Source of the DNA: Hyphodiscus hymeniophilus
Taxonomy: Eukaryota; Ascomycota; Leotiomycetes; Helotiales; Hyphodiscaceae
NCBI GenBank assembly: GCA_016508695.1
Contig: VNKQ01000007.1
Span: forward strand, 496,001-560,000
Reading direction: 5' to 3'
DNA: 64,000 bases
A program made the translations under genes and the position numbers. Positions 14,396 to 25,263 of the stretch are shown here, piece after piece (the stretch's first letter is position 1; each line of letters begins with the position of its first letter). The notes under the pieces were generated by a model. It made no database searches, had not been told where the DNA came from, and worked only from the letters and a program-made list of their open reading frames with translations.

Positions 14396-14564
14396 TATTA
14401 TAAGGCGAACGGCGTATATATAAGAGTTCGTTATAATATTTAGTAAGTTCGATAAAGGAGAGAGAAATATTCTAAGCTAGATCCGCGAGAAAAAAAGCGC
14501 TCCCGCCTAGCCTTAGTAAGCGTAGGTACTACTAGCGCCTTACCCCTGGGGCTAGCCCCTTACA
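14396..14564 (-). repeat. LTR, right copy (5' LTR of the minus-strand element)
   Basis: It starts TATTATAAGGCGAACGG, where the left copy has TGTCACGG at the first eight bases (all differences are transitions), and ends CCCCTTACA, followed by the target duplication CTTAT. Read on the coding strand it opens TGTAAGGGGCTAGCCCC, the classic TG...CA form. Confidence 0.93.
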
Positions 14565-15764
14565 CTTATTTATTTACTTAATACTTCGTATACTACTCTT
14601 ATACTAATAAACACGCATTTATTCTTACTAGTATACTCTTTACTAACGAGTCGAAGAAACTATTAGGTATTATAAGCTAAGCTTCTTTTAATACTTCTTC
14701 TATATTCTTTAGGTCTTATTCTAGCTTTCCTTTAGCTTACTAAACCTTTAGAAACATTTTTATAACCTTGGATTTTAACGCGGCTTACGTATGTTCGATA
14801 GGGTTTAAATCTAGTAAGTAAAGAGGCTAATTAATAGTATTTACTCTATTCTCCTCGAACTATTTCTTAACTAAGTTAGCTATAGAAATAAGCGTATTAA
14901 TATATTATCTTATATAAAAAAGAGGTTAGGTTTATACGTACTAAGGAGGTTTGCGTCGAGTACTTCGATATATAAGGCCGTAGAATAATTATACTTTTTC
15001 GACTTAAAGTCTTAGTTTATTATAAATAGATTTGACTTTTTCCTATTTTTCTAAAATATAGCCTAGACTATAACTCGAAGGTCTTTTCCCTTTTTGTATA
15101 TATTAACAAGTTCTAGCTTTTATTTCTCGCTCGAGAACCTATAGACCCAAGACCTCTTTTTCCCTTTACTCCTCTAAGTCCTCTCTATAAAACACTCGTT
15201 ACTAAATATGTATTTTCTCTACTCCGCAATAGTCTAATGCCTTTGCGCGTAGTACTAAGCTAAGTATAGACTTATATATTCTTATATAAGTTTAGGTTAT
15301 TACTTTGCACGCTAATAATATAGCCTATTCTCTTTAGCTATTCGTTTAATAGTAATATTAAACATATTTATCCCTATAGCCGCGCGACGTTCGTTAAAGT
15401 CTATTTTTAAGTAGAATTATAAATTTCGAAGTATATTCCTCTTGTCTCGAGGGTTATAAAGGATTAGACGACCTAGACGAGGTATAGATACGCTATTAGT
15501 ATTAAGTATTTTAAGGGTAATAGCCCCTCGAATCGAGTTACGTCTAGCCCTAATATAATTACTAATTACCCGTTATATTAAGCCTATAATATATAAGCTA
15601 ACGATTTTCCCTCGCATATATAGATAAGTATTAGGCCCTCGAAACTAATTCCTATCGATAGGAAAGAGAGGATCGCGTTAAGGTGGCATTATAGTAGTTG
15701 AAAAAGAAGGTAATTTGACGCGGGTTGTAAAATCGCGAAATATGCGCGTTTTGGGGTCTGACTT

Positions 15765-16754
15765 ATGGTCGCTTACTATATTAAGACTTCCTCTATCATT
15801 GATTTGTCAGCTCAGTCATACAGAGATTGCGGAGGTAGTCCTCCAGACCCGACATTCTTTCATCCGATAATCTGGCTAGACAGGTTATTCTTTCTTGCAA
15901 TGAGCTCTATACAGACTTTGGAAAGTCTTAGGGCTCTCATTCTTTTGCATTCAGATGACAGACTTCTGCTCCTCACCGAAATCCTACTGCTTTTTTCAAC
16001 CACTGAGCTCACCTCGATTTTACTATATATTCTAAGCCCACGTTTCAGAACTGCACCAAAACGCCGTCAACGCCAACTATCCATCATTCCACCCATCATA
16101 GCAGTCAAACTTCTCTCTACCTATTTGATCGTCTCTACCACCATCCACTTCTTCCAAGATCGCTTCTCAGCGGATGGGAAACAACTCACCATCTCCCAGC
16201 AACTTCCAGCGATCCTAAGAGATGCCTCAATCATGGATCTCGGCGACGAGCTCTTCTCCTACTGGTTTCTAATCACCATTGGCTATATTTTCGAACTTCT
16301 CTATCGTCCCAGTCCACCTCTCCTCCAGGGCCACCATATGGGCCTCCAAATCTTCAATTACTACTATCCCTTCTACCTTTACCAGCAGCGGCAATATGGC
16401 CTGTGCACTGGTTTCCTTGTTATTATTATTGTATTCGGACTGGGTATCCAGGACTCTGTTGTTGATGTGTTCGTGCTCTTTCATCGGATTTTGCCGACGG
16501 ATAATCGAGGGACGAGAATGGTGGTGAGAGGTTTGGGTATTTTGCAGGAATTTACGCGGCTCTTGGAGTGGAGTCTCATGGGATGGTATCTTTTTACTCA
16601 AAGGGGTGAAGTAAGTAGGCTACTGGGAGTTTGGGAGATGGTATTTTGGGCGTTTCTGCTGGCGGGTTGGGTGTGGACTGAGGTTGATGATTGGTTCAAG
16701 TTGAGGAGTATGTGGAAAAAGTTCGGGGGAAAAGTAGATGAGAAGCGCGAGTAG
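15765..16754 (+). CDS. uncharacterised multi-pass membrane protein
   Basis: Single-exon ORF of 329 codons. About five hydrophobic helices can be seen: residues 63-85, 102-126, 165-182, 213-230 and 294-310. The motif HFFQDRF lies after helix 2, and the C-terminus is basic and hydrophilic. I do not recognise a family. The first ATG (15765) overlaps the TTA flank of the mariner-like element and its first 45 residues are polar, so the original start may be the internal ATG at 15900 (MSSIQTLESLRALI), giving 284 residues. Composition is normal right up to the transposon edge, so the gene has escaped RIP leakage. Whether it still has a promoter is uncertain, because the transposon sits directly upstream. 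Confidence 0.65.
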   Translation: MVAYYIKTSSIIDLSAQSYRDCGGSPPDPTFFHPIIWLDRLFFLAMSSIQTLESLRALILLHSDDRLLLLTEILLLFSTTELTSILLYILSPRFRTAPKRRQRQLSIIPPIIAVKLLSTYLIVSTTIHFFQDRFSADGKQLTISQQLPAILRDASIMDLGDELFSYWFLITIGYIFELLYRPSPPLLQGHHMGLQIFNYYYPFYLYQQRQYGLCTGFLVIIIVFGLGIQDSVVDVFVLFHRILPTDNRGTRMVVRGLGILQEFTRLLEWSLMGWYLFTQRGEVSRLLGVWEMVFWAFLLAGWVWTEVDDWFKLRSMWKKFGGKVDEKRE

Positions 16755-17851
16755 GTTTACTGCAAACCACCATCTGACTAATTGGACGAGAAACCTGACT
16801 TGTTCTTCGTCTGAGCTTTATAAAAAAATGAATGAGATCCAAATTGACCAATGCAAGGGCAGACCAACGATGGAGCACCATCAGGATTCACAAATGCTAA
16901 CTATCAATTATCTGAGGTTGTTTTATCACAGGTACCTTGGTCGCCGACCTGCCTCTTGATCACGACACCGTCAACCACGAAGCCTCGAGGCTCCCCAGGT
17001 TGCGTGTAAGGCATTCTTAAACCATGGAGATCACCAGACTGTGGTTGAAGTGAGGGGGTCGCGATATTACAGAATTAAGAAACTTGTCAATGGCGTCTCT
17101 CTGAGCCGGACGAAGGCCAATCTTGGGCTGCCACACCGTGAAGATCTGATCTGCAAACTAGACTTCAGTGGCGAGGAGCAGGACGTCTACCAAAGAGCAA
17201 AAGGGATGAAATGAGAAATTGAACAATGGACGGCTTCGAATCATGTTTCGAATGGCCAATATCTGAACGCGCTACAATGGCTGACGAACTCCGTCTCGTC
17301 ATAAACATGGCCTTTAACCTTCGAAGTGACACGAGAGCAAAGCTGTTTTCATGGCTCTGCAGGATACACAGCCTTGAACCGAATTGTAGCAAACAAGGCT
17401 TTCGCAACAATCGTCTGCGCCCTGAGGTAACAATGTAACATGTTCGCTCGCTATGAAGGCATTTGCGAAGGACAAGAGGCGTAGTCTACCATACAATGTG
17501 AAGAGGCTAAAAGTGGGACAACGAACATCAGGGCCATCAAGCTGACTATAAGATAGCAATTGAGATAGAAGTTGATGTGAAGGTTTTGGAAGACTTCCCA
17601 TGATGTAAAAGTTTCATTACCGCAGCCTAGGCAATTTTTGACTCTTCGTGCGATGTCGTTGAGTAGGCGGTAGTCTCCAACAACACCAAGCAACTTTAGG
17701 CTGCCATCGGCTTACTTCCTCGTGAACCAACGTTCCTTATCAATACTCGAATCCAACCAAATACTTCACAACGGGGTGTTCTTCGCGCTATAACTCCCCC
17801 AAGCATTGTTTTGAGTTTCAGTTGGACAAGACTGCAGTGACGTCCGATAAC
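16755..17851. other. intergenic, nothing recognised
   Basis: Spacer between the membrane-protein stop and the LYC1-like gene, which end towards each other. Short ORFs on both strands (for example 17226-17438 and 17165-17410) overlap each other and lack domain character. Confidence 0.5.
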
Positions 17852-18964
17852 TTAGCACCAAGCATATTTCTCGCTCGCAATCCACTTAACATTTTGGCTA
17901 TCGCCGTCATCAAACCACATCAGTCCTGGGATTCCCTCATGTTGCCTCTCTGAAAATCGATACTCAATCCCCATGCGGTCAATCAATTCCCTTGTTCTCT
18001 TATCCGGATTCCACAACTCCACATGGCCCAAGGTCCACTCTGCAGCCTCATGCTGAGCAGCCTGGAGAACACTTTTCAGTTGCTCTGCCTGCTTTCCTAT
18101 ATCTCCAGCCTCAGGATTCTCGATCACTAGTCGTAATATGTACAACTTATTTCGGTAATCCGGTTCATTGAGGGGACCGTAAATTCCCCGCGTCCATATT
18201 GCCCAAACTCGATCTCCCGGCTTCCCAGCTACTGCTCCTTTGACTTTCGGCTGTCTTCCAAAAAGCTTCTGGCAGATATAATCTTCTTTCATGTGATGCC
18301 ACAACACCGTGTTATGGTCCGGCACAATCGCCATGGACGTCGTCGAAGCCGATAAGTCGCCGATGGAGTCGAGAAGCATAGCTTGGTCCTCAGCACAGAG
18401 ATCCGAAATATCTTTAGCTAGTACCACCTTTGTGGCGATCTTTGGCAGACCAGGAGAAGCAGGTAATTCGACCATTGTGCTCGGAAACGGGGCCCATCCA
18501 AATTTCGCATAGTACTCTGGTCCGATGTCACTGAATAAAATACTCCCCACCTCCTCAATCTCGCCCTCGTCCGTCTTTTTCTGGTGGAGCAGCATTTTTA
18601 ACTCCTCTAACATCCTGCCGGCATAACCATGTCTCCTCATCTTCGGCTCACAAAACACACCGGCAATAGCCTGAATAGCAGCTCCCCTTACGCCTACGTC
18701 CTCATCCGTTACAAAACATCGCTTTCGAATCGTTTCGCACGAAGCGAAAATCGAACGCTTGTCAGGAGGGAGACCGGTCTGAGTGAGGATCCAGTGCGTG
18801 ATGTTGAGCAAAGATGCGAGGTCATGCTCATTCTCAATGTACTGCTCCTTCGTGAGGGCGCCCGCCCACTCTATAGATGACAGCTCGTGTATCTTGTAGA
18901 TCTCAGCTGGGCTTGGATGGGCGAGTGCGAGTGAAGGAGAGGACGACGAGGGGAAATCAGCCAT
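17852..18964 (-). CDS. LYC1-like GNAT acetyltransferase (lysine N-acetyltransferase family)
   Basis: Single exon. Taken from the ATG at 18964 (MADFPSSSS) it gives 370 residues. An in-frame ATG at 19012 would add 16 residues that look like leader. The central part carries the acetyl-CoA-binding motif A of the GNAT fold: GVFCEPKMRRHGYAGRMLEE, with R-R-H-G-Y-A as the pyrophosphate loop, followed by SILFSDIGPEYYAKFGW. The long C-terminal half, with VWAIW and the ending GIPGLMWFDD, is the arrangement seen in fungal LYC1 proteins. In Yarrowia LYC1 acetylates the epsilon-amino group of free lysine at the start of lysine catabolism. That substrate is inferred from the family, not visible here. It is divergent from the amidase gene, with 539 bases between starts. 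Confidence 0.8.
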   Translation of the reverse strand: MADFPSSSSPSLALAHPSPAEIYKIHELSSIEWAGALTKEQYIENEHDLASLLNITHWILTQTGLPPDKRSIFASCETIRKRCFVTDEDVGVRGAAIQAIAGVFCEPKMRRHGYAGRMLEELKMLLHQKKTDEGEIEEVGSILFSDIGPEYYAKFGWAPFPSTMVELPASPGLPKIATKVVLAKDISDLCAEDQAMLLDSIGDLSASTTSMAIVPDHNTVLWHHMKEDYICQKLFGRQPKVKGAVAGKPGDRVWAIWTRGIYGPLNEPDYRNKLYILRLVIENPEAGDIGKQAEQLKSVLQAAQHEAAEWTLGHVELWNPDKRTRELIDRMGIEYRFSERQHEGIPGLMWFDDGDSQNVKWIASEKYAWC

Positions 18965-19503
18965 CGTCGTGAGAACGTCACGTGTACGTGGTTGCCACTG
19001 AGCCGCAACCACTTGGGCGATCGTTGATCGAAGGAATACACTGTTCGCGAGCTGAATAATGAGAGTTTCGTTGCAGTGCTTGTCGTACTGCTGACGGATT
19101 TTGGCGGTGAGTTTCCTTAGACCTTGATTAATTTATACACGGAGTTTTCAAGCGGGTCTCTCCGACGACATTATAAAAAATAATCAAAATAAAATTGCTG
19201 CAAATAACAAAAGCGTGATTCAAAAACAGCAAGAAAACTTATGACAGCCTTGGAAGGAGATTTTTCTTAAAGGAAATTGAAAGTGGACCTTCATGTGGCA
19301 CTCGCTTTCGATATGTACAGCACGTGGTTTGATTGAAGCTCTCGAATGCTCCATTCTCTCAACTATTCCTCAGTAATACGACTTCTGAGCTAGAACATCA
19401 AACGAAGAAACTCTCCAAAATGACTGGTCCTTAATACTGACGCTCTCATTATCTGCCCTTCACAGCCTCAACAAAAGTTTACTCGCAGCCCCCACTTTCG
19501 ACG
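18965..19503. promoter_or_regulatory. divergent promoter region, LYC1-like / amidase
   Basis: Intergenic region between two outward-facing genes. It includes an AT-rich block near 19165-19260. A possible alternative first exon for the amidase lies here: ATG at 19420 with a donor right after ATGACTG, and an acceptor CACAG before CCTCAACAAAAG that would add a short N-terminus in frame. No specific operator is recognised. Confidence 0.35.
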
Positions 19504-21026
19504 ATGAGGATGGCGGAAGATGGTTCGTTTGCCTTGACTGTACAATCATACAAACTTGGTGTTGACAACCCTCAGAATTTGAACACTGGGACTCGAGCCT
19601 TTTCATCTCGAGCCTCCGGGAGCACTACGAAGCTGGCGTTAGCCCCACCTCCGTCGTCAACGCAATCTACGAGCGCATCGATGCCTACAAGGAGATTCAG
19701 CCTTCAGTGTGGATCTATCTACAACCATTTGAAAAAACCATTCAAGCGGCCAAGGCCATTGAAAAGCGGTGGCCTGATCCGAATTCACGACCGCCCTTGT
19801 GGGGTGTCCCATTCAGCGTGAAGGACAACATAGACATCGCCGGTATCCCGACAACATGTGGTCTTCCGGCTTTTGCATACACACCAAAATTCTCAGCACC
19901 GGTATATCAAAAATGTATCGATGCAGGTGCTCTGTTTGTGGGTAAGACAAATATGGAACAGCTGGCAACGGGCATGACAGGTTGTCGCTCCGCATATGGC
20001 ACTCTACATTCCACCTGGAGCAAGGACCATATTGTGGGTGGATCGAGCAGTGGAAGTGCCGTGAGTGTGAGCGCGGGGCTGGTCTCATTCTCACTGGGTA
20101 GTGACACTGCTGGCTCTATCAGAGTCCCTGCACTCTTCAATGGCATTGTGGGGTTCAAACCCACGAAGGGAACAGTTAGTGGTCGGGGCACTGTGCCAGC
20201 CTGCAAGCACCAAGATACGATGGCGTTTTTGGCACTCAATGTGGAGGACACTGAGACTGTTTGGAGGGTCTGCAAGGAATTTGATAGTTTAGATCCTTTT
20301 GCGAAGAGAGACTTCGTCATCAAACCTCTTGATGGGAAAAGACTGAAAATAGGGCTCAGTTGGCCACCGCCTAACGCACTCGATGTTTGCAGCGCCAAGT
20401 ATCTCGAGGAGTTTGAGAGGGCGGTGGGAGTGATGATTGACGACGAGAAGGGGCGAAAAGTGGTGGCCAATTCAGATTGGGAACCCTTCTCCGCCGCGAA
20501 TGACCTCTTATACAATAAGTCCTTTGTCCTCGAACGGCTCACGATCCTTCCTGACGGATGGTTTGAGGCGAACAAGCAGCAGTTTCATCCGGTCACTCGT
20601 CAAGTATTCGAAGGAGTGCTGAAACGAGACAGCACCGCTGTGAATGTTTTCAAAGATTTGCACAAAGCAGCTGAGCTCAAGAGAATTGTGGAAGACATCT
20701 TGACATTTGACCAAGGCGAGGACGAGAATGTGTTCACGGTGTTGGCAGTTCCGACAACCCCATATCATCCCACCATTAAAGAGGTGGAGGAAGATCCCAT
20801 TGGGACAAACACTGCATTGGGTACGTTTTCGCATTTTGCGAATGTTCTGGATCTGGCTTGCATTGCCTTGCCTGCGGGATCATATTCCATACCGGATGCG
20901 GATGGTAGAAATACAAAACTGCCATTTGGTGTTACTGTGTTGGCAAAGGCTGGGCTTGAGGAGGAGTTGCTAAGACTGGCAAAGGATCTCGAGCGAGATT
21001 TCCAGGATATGGACGATGAAGACTAA
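19504..21026 (+). CDS. amidase-signature hydrolase, allophanate-hydrolase-like
   Basis: Two exons, 19504-19522 and 19576-21026, with an intron of 53 bases (donor GTTCGT, acceptor CCTCAG), give 489 residues beginning MRMAEDEFEHWDSSLF. The amidase-signature catalytic triad is intact: Lys89 in VPFSVKDNID, cis-Ser163 in VGGSSSGSA, and nucleophile Ser187 in DTAGSIRVP. The spacing matches the family (24 residues between the serines). The region FVGKTNMEQLATGMTG and the Cys in TTCG resemble the amidase domain of urea amidolyase and allophanate hydrolase. The separate C-terminal allophanate-hydrolase domain is absent, since the protein ends soon after the amidase fold in an acidic tail (DMDDED). Substrate is therefore uncertain: allophanate or another small amide. 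The start may lie in an upstream mini-exon (ATG at 19420). Confidence 0.85.
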
Positions 21027-22881
21027 TTGAAGATTCTCCACTTCTAAGTTCATCACTTTACGACGTATGTATTCGAAGTGCGCATTCTTTCTCGAACAGT
21101 CCGACAATAGGAGACCACTGAATATCCTCCCCGCATAATGTGTACGACGAAAACTCCTCCAATCTTGATATCCGCTTCCCAGAGTCCATTAGAATTCCTA
21201 CATACAAGCTTGTCTTCGCTTGAGTTGCCACACGTTGGAAATACGTGATTGTCGTCGATGACTCGAGATTGAAAGCAGACGAGCTGACTTTACGAGCAAC
21301 CAACAGGTCAAGTCTTGTGGACCAGCGAATATTCAGAGGAATAAGAAATAAACGGAAAGCAGATAAAATGTGATCCCCACGTGATATTAATCCACGTGCC
21401 TGCTCACGGGACCACTCGTCGATGCGAGCCCAATACATTACACAAAGAAATTCGTGAAAGAATCTCCAATCTATGGCATTACCTAACACCTCCGCAGACC
21501 CCTACCAGCATATATGCAAGTGGCACATGTGCTTCCTTGGTACCCGTCGCCAGCTCACCAATAGCCCGACAGCGTGGAGAATCTTTTAGCAATTGGGCTG
21601 CACCTCATACGCAGGGAGCTGTGGGGTGACGATCCCCTCAGTCACCCGCACTTCTTCCGACTGGTCCACTGGCCATCTCCCCAAGACGGAGCCTCGATCT
21701 GGCATCCACCGGTCTGGGATCCCCATCTCCTATCTCTGCACCGTTGCGATAAGGAAAGCAGTGCGTGTAAGTGGACGAGATGGAGGTGAAAGTGTCCGCA
21801 ATAGAGACACGGAGACATACCACCAGTGTTTTGCTGGTCCACTCACAGAGAGTGCATTGCGATTATTACGTACCGAAATGCCATGTTCAGGGTTTACTGC
21901 TGTCATGAATAGGGGACTTAGGGGGCATAGGGGGTGACTTGGAGGGTGCACAGGCCAGACGGAAGAGGTTTGGCGAGTGAGAATGGTCCCGTCGCGTGGA
22001 TCTCTGGGCGGCGGTATCGCCGGTACTTCGTTCGCCCTGAGGTACGACGACGGACCGACGGTGGGACAAACGAGTTTATATAACCTACAAAGATGGCATG
22101 CTTATCTTAGAAGGAAGGCAAAGAAGCAAGACCAGAGTAGCAGCCAGTCCCACGCTGTCTCGCTGTCCAGTCCCGAACCGGTTTCCATTACACTCCGCTT
22201 GAGCTGCTGCAGATATCACAGTCATATCCTCGTCTCCTGCCCTCTCTGTCTTGTCTCGTGGTTAACCAAGGTCAGCTTCAATGACGGCAGAAACCACCCA
22301 TCACCTCATTCTCCTTCAATCACTGGCCGGATCTTGCAGCGATAGTCATTGATATATCTGCCAAGCACCGGTGTCAACTGGTAGCATTTACTAGCTCTTA
22401 CAAAACTGGCAGCGTTCCGAAATCAAATCCTTATCTTTTATCTCCATATCCTCATATCAACACCAAACGAACCGCAATTCCACGCCGATAAGCTTCTTCA
22501 ACCCGCTCCCACATCTGGCCAGGCTGTTGTAAGAAGGTGGGGATACCGATAAGGCGCACATCAGCTTCGAATTGGGCCAGTAACATCGCCGTCGCCCTCC
22601 CAGAGCCCTGTTAGACCTGCTGTATTCAGTCTCTTCTACTGCCTTACACAACCACTCACAGCTTATCCCACCTCTATCCGTCCCAGAGTTCTTCGACGCC
22701 CAGGCTGTCGCCCTCCTCCGAGGCAGGGGACGTGCCCAAATCATACCTTCAATCCTCCTAGCTGCAGCTCCCACGGTCAGTAATCCGCGGAGCCAACCGT
22801 TGAGAGGCGAGCTGGTCACCGGCTCATCACAGAATTCCGGTACCTGGGCTGATCAACGCTCCAAGCGAGCCTCATTACGCC
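21027..22881. other. intergenic, mostly leader of the Zn2Cys6 gene
   Basis: No confident gene. A minus-strand ORF of 143 codons (21058-21489) starts inside a region without other coding signal. It has somewhat protein-like composition (ending FEKECALRIHTS) but no family and no intron support. From about 22.1 kb the plus strand is pyrimidine- and CT-rich, as expected of a long 5' leader. Confidence 0.4.
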
Positions 22882-25263
22882 ATGACGACCCCGAGCAGCA
22901 GCGTGGCCCGCACGCAACCCATTGCTATAGCCTCTCGCAAGCCCCGACCTCTGGAGCCTTCTGTCGAATCTTCCAACACAAGCTTCCGCTCACAGCTTTC
23001 GGCAAGCATGAGCAGTACAACATCTGCGGAGTCAGGAACCAATACAAGAAGTCGAAAGGACCGCCCTTGTGATGCGTGCCGGCGAAGGAAGAGCAGATGT
23101 GTGATTAATGAGGGGCAGACGAGCTGTGTGTTGTGCCAATTCCATACGCAGGACTGTACATTTGTGCAAAGTCCGCAGCCAAGGAAGAGGAAGCTCAATA
23201 CAGAAGGAAAGGAAGAATCAGTTGCGAAGCGGAGGTAGGCGAAATAAATTTTCCTTTCCTGCAGCGTCCACTTTTCCCCTTGCATCGTCAACGCCACATT
23301 TTCCTGCGATCATGGCTCATGTATGGTGTGCGATAGATCCCCAGATAGAGAAGAGACACGAAGGCGACCGACGGAATCGAGTATTTCGAGTACTGGTGCG
23401 ACCAGCTCGTTGATTGAGGATATGGCAAATATTGGTGGGCCGACGTTATTGAAGCGAACATTGGGTTTGCAAAATGATCGTTTCTCCCAATATATTGGTC
23501 CTACTACCGATTTCGAGCCGTCTCTCATCGACTTGTCCCCATTCGATCCACAAGACGAAAGTTTATTATCGAGGGGAACACTGAGGAAAGTGAGCGACGT
23601 TGATACTTTTTTGATGTTGCCGGATTACAACACACCAGGTCACGAGCACATCATTGAGGATGCAGACGCAATTGAAAATATTGTGGCGCCCCATGGACCA
23701 GCACTCCTGGAACTGTATTTCAGAATCATTCACCCAAATTTTCCTATACTCCAGAAGACAGTGTTCTTCGAGAAGTATAATCGGTCATATCGAGAATTTT
23801 CGCCTTCTATTTTGGCGGCTGTATATATCCTAGCCATAAATTGGTGGGATCACAGCGAAGAATTGGCCAATATCCCGAGACCAGATGTCAGGGAGTTGGA
23901 AAGATTGGCACGTGTCACATTAGCAGATGCTATGTATAGGCCGAAACTTTCGACTGTTCAAGCCGGGCTCCTCCTTTCTCAACGCCCAGAAGGTGACCAA
24001 TGGGCACCTACAGCCCAGCTTGCTGCTATCGGGCAAGAACTTGGGCTACATCTTGACTGCACGAATTGGAAAATTCCTCCCTGGGAACGTGGATTGCGAA
24101 AGCGTCTTGCGTGGGCGTTATACATGCAAGATAAATGGGGATCCTTGGTCCACGGACGACCTTCCCATATCTTCGCTTCAAACTGGGCTGTACAACCTCT
24201 GTCTCCAAGTGACTTCCCCGACGTCGAGTACGATGAATCAGATAGTGAAGAGAGCGCCGAATATGAACGAGGCCGTCTTCTCTTTACCCAGATGATCATC
24301 CTCTCTCAGATCCTTTCCGAAGTCCTAGACACCTTTTACACCCTCCAAGCCATGGCAACAGTAAATGCCGCCGGAGCCCAAGGCACGCACCTCGTTCTCC
24401 AACTCGCCAAACCAGTTCAGTTAAAACTCAAAGATTGGTTCGCAGCCCTTCCCCCCTGCCTTCGAATGGACAGTTCCTCCAGCGGACCCCCAAACCCCAA
24501 CAAGCTTTCCTCGACAGGCTTCCTCCATCTCGCTTATTTCGCCACAGAAATTACACTCCATCGCCGCATTATACGCTCCCTCACTTCTACGTCACCAACA
24601 TCAAAACCAGCTCTTGATCCCTATATCCTGCATATCTGCCGCTCAGCAGCCAAAACCCGCCTTATCTCCGCCATGGACTTCGTGAACCGACTCACATCCT
24701 CCCATCTGAGATCTTTCTGGTATTTTGCCTCAAAAACGAATTTCGCTCTCATCGGGACCTTCGGCTCACTTCTCTGGGCCACCGCACCTGGGAGAGAAGA
24801 GGCCGATTGGTATCGCCGCCGTCTTGGAGAATATCGTTGGACATTGGGCGTGAGCTGTAAAGGGGGAAATGGCGAGGGAGGAAATGGAAGGTTAACAGAG
24901 TTCGCGATGGGGATGTTGGATACGAGTACAGGACTATTGAAGTCGTTGCCGGAGAAACCAGCGCTGAGCAGAGTGGGCAGTGAGAGTGAGGGGTTAGGAA
25001 TTAGCGCGGATGTGAGGAGGCGGAGGAGTGTGGTCGACGGGTATGCGTACAGCGGATATGGGGCTGGGGGAAGTGGGTTCTCGATTGGAGCCCCGAGAGG
25101 TGATGGGAGTGTGGGTGAGGGCGATGAGAGTATGGGTGTGAGGAGCGGACTGGCGAGTCCGAGTACGAGTGTGAGTTCCAGCGGAGGCAGCGCAGCTGGT
25201 TACGAGGCATATATGCCTCCCAGGACGGGATATGGCGTTACGGGAGGTGAGGAAGCCTATTGA
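22882..25263 (+). CDS. Zn2Cys6 transcription factor with fungal-specific TF domain, possibly DAL81/TamA-like
   Basis: Two exons, 22882-23234 and 23337-25263, with a 102-base intron that joins KRR to SPDREE in frame, give 759 residues. The binuclear zinc cluster is complete near residues 60-90: CDACRRRKSRC, then C-x2-C-x6-C in SCVLCQFHTQDC, followed by a basic linker QPRKRK. The middle homology region (fungal_trans) begins around LLELYFRIIHPNFPILQ and contains DKWGSLVHGRPSHI. The last 110 residues are Gly/Ser-rich low complexity. The CVLCQF...CTFV zinc-cluster wording recalls fungal DAL81/UGA35/TamA co-activators of nitrogen catabolism. That is a memory-based suggestion only. An amidase of allophanate-hydrolase type lies upstream on the same strand. 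Confidence 0.88.

Larger units (their letters stand above)
7994..14564 (-). mobile_element. Ty3/Gypsy LTR retrotransposon, heavily RIP-mutated
   Basis: Complete element of 6571 bases with 169-base LTRs at both ends and a perfect 5-base target duplication CTTAT (7989-7993 and 14565-14569). The coding strand is minus. Recognisable ruins in order are: reverse transcriptase, where the catalytic box reads YINDILIY at 11967-11990 (GAC to AAC in the usual DD pair), followed by a stretch matching LNLAKSKF...KYLRFII; RNase H near 11190-11420, with DALL at 11193-11204 matching the ADALSRR boundary; and integrase near 10470, with KHGLLRP and then IFIDFIIDLL. The RT-RH-IN order defines Ty3/Gypsy rather than Copia. 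The interior is riddled with stops and very AT-rich, so no intact ORF remains. The gag region (about 12.7-14.3 kb) is too decayed to identify. Confidence 0.92.
7838..15762 (-). mobile_element. Tc1/mariner-like DNA transposon, RIP-decayed, split by a Gypsy element
   Basis: Outer ends are inverted: GTCAGACCCTAA at 7838 and, read from the other strand, GTCAGACCCCAA ending at 15762. They are flanked by TTA on both sides (7835-7837 and 15763-15765). Removing the inserted Gypsy element plus one copy of its target duplication (6576 bases) leaves about 1349 bases, a normal size for this class. Read on the minus strand, 15600 down to about 14650 gives decayed transposase. An N-terminal helix-turn-helix-like part reads GRLILYNPRDKRNILRNL and then ITIKRIAKENRLYY. 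The C-terminal part (14791-14820) corresponds to the family motif PYSPDLNPIEH, with S and P codons changed to Leu and Trp to stop. All of this fits C-to-T/G-to-A mutation. The transposase is not functional. A TTA duplication is unusual for strict TA-targeting mariners, so the exact end may be off by one base. Confidence 0.8.

Noticed and set aside
13277..14423. Plus-strand ORFs of 65-67 codons inside the transposon nest
   Set aside because: They lie on the opposite strand to the retroelement coding direction and consist of Ile/Tyr/Phe-rich translation of RIP-generated AT-rich DNA.
19907..20575. 222-codon minus-strand ORF
   Set aside because: Lies entirely antisense to the amidase coding exon, whose catalytic motifs are intact; it is a shadow frame.
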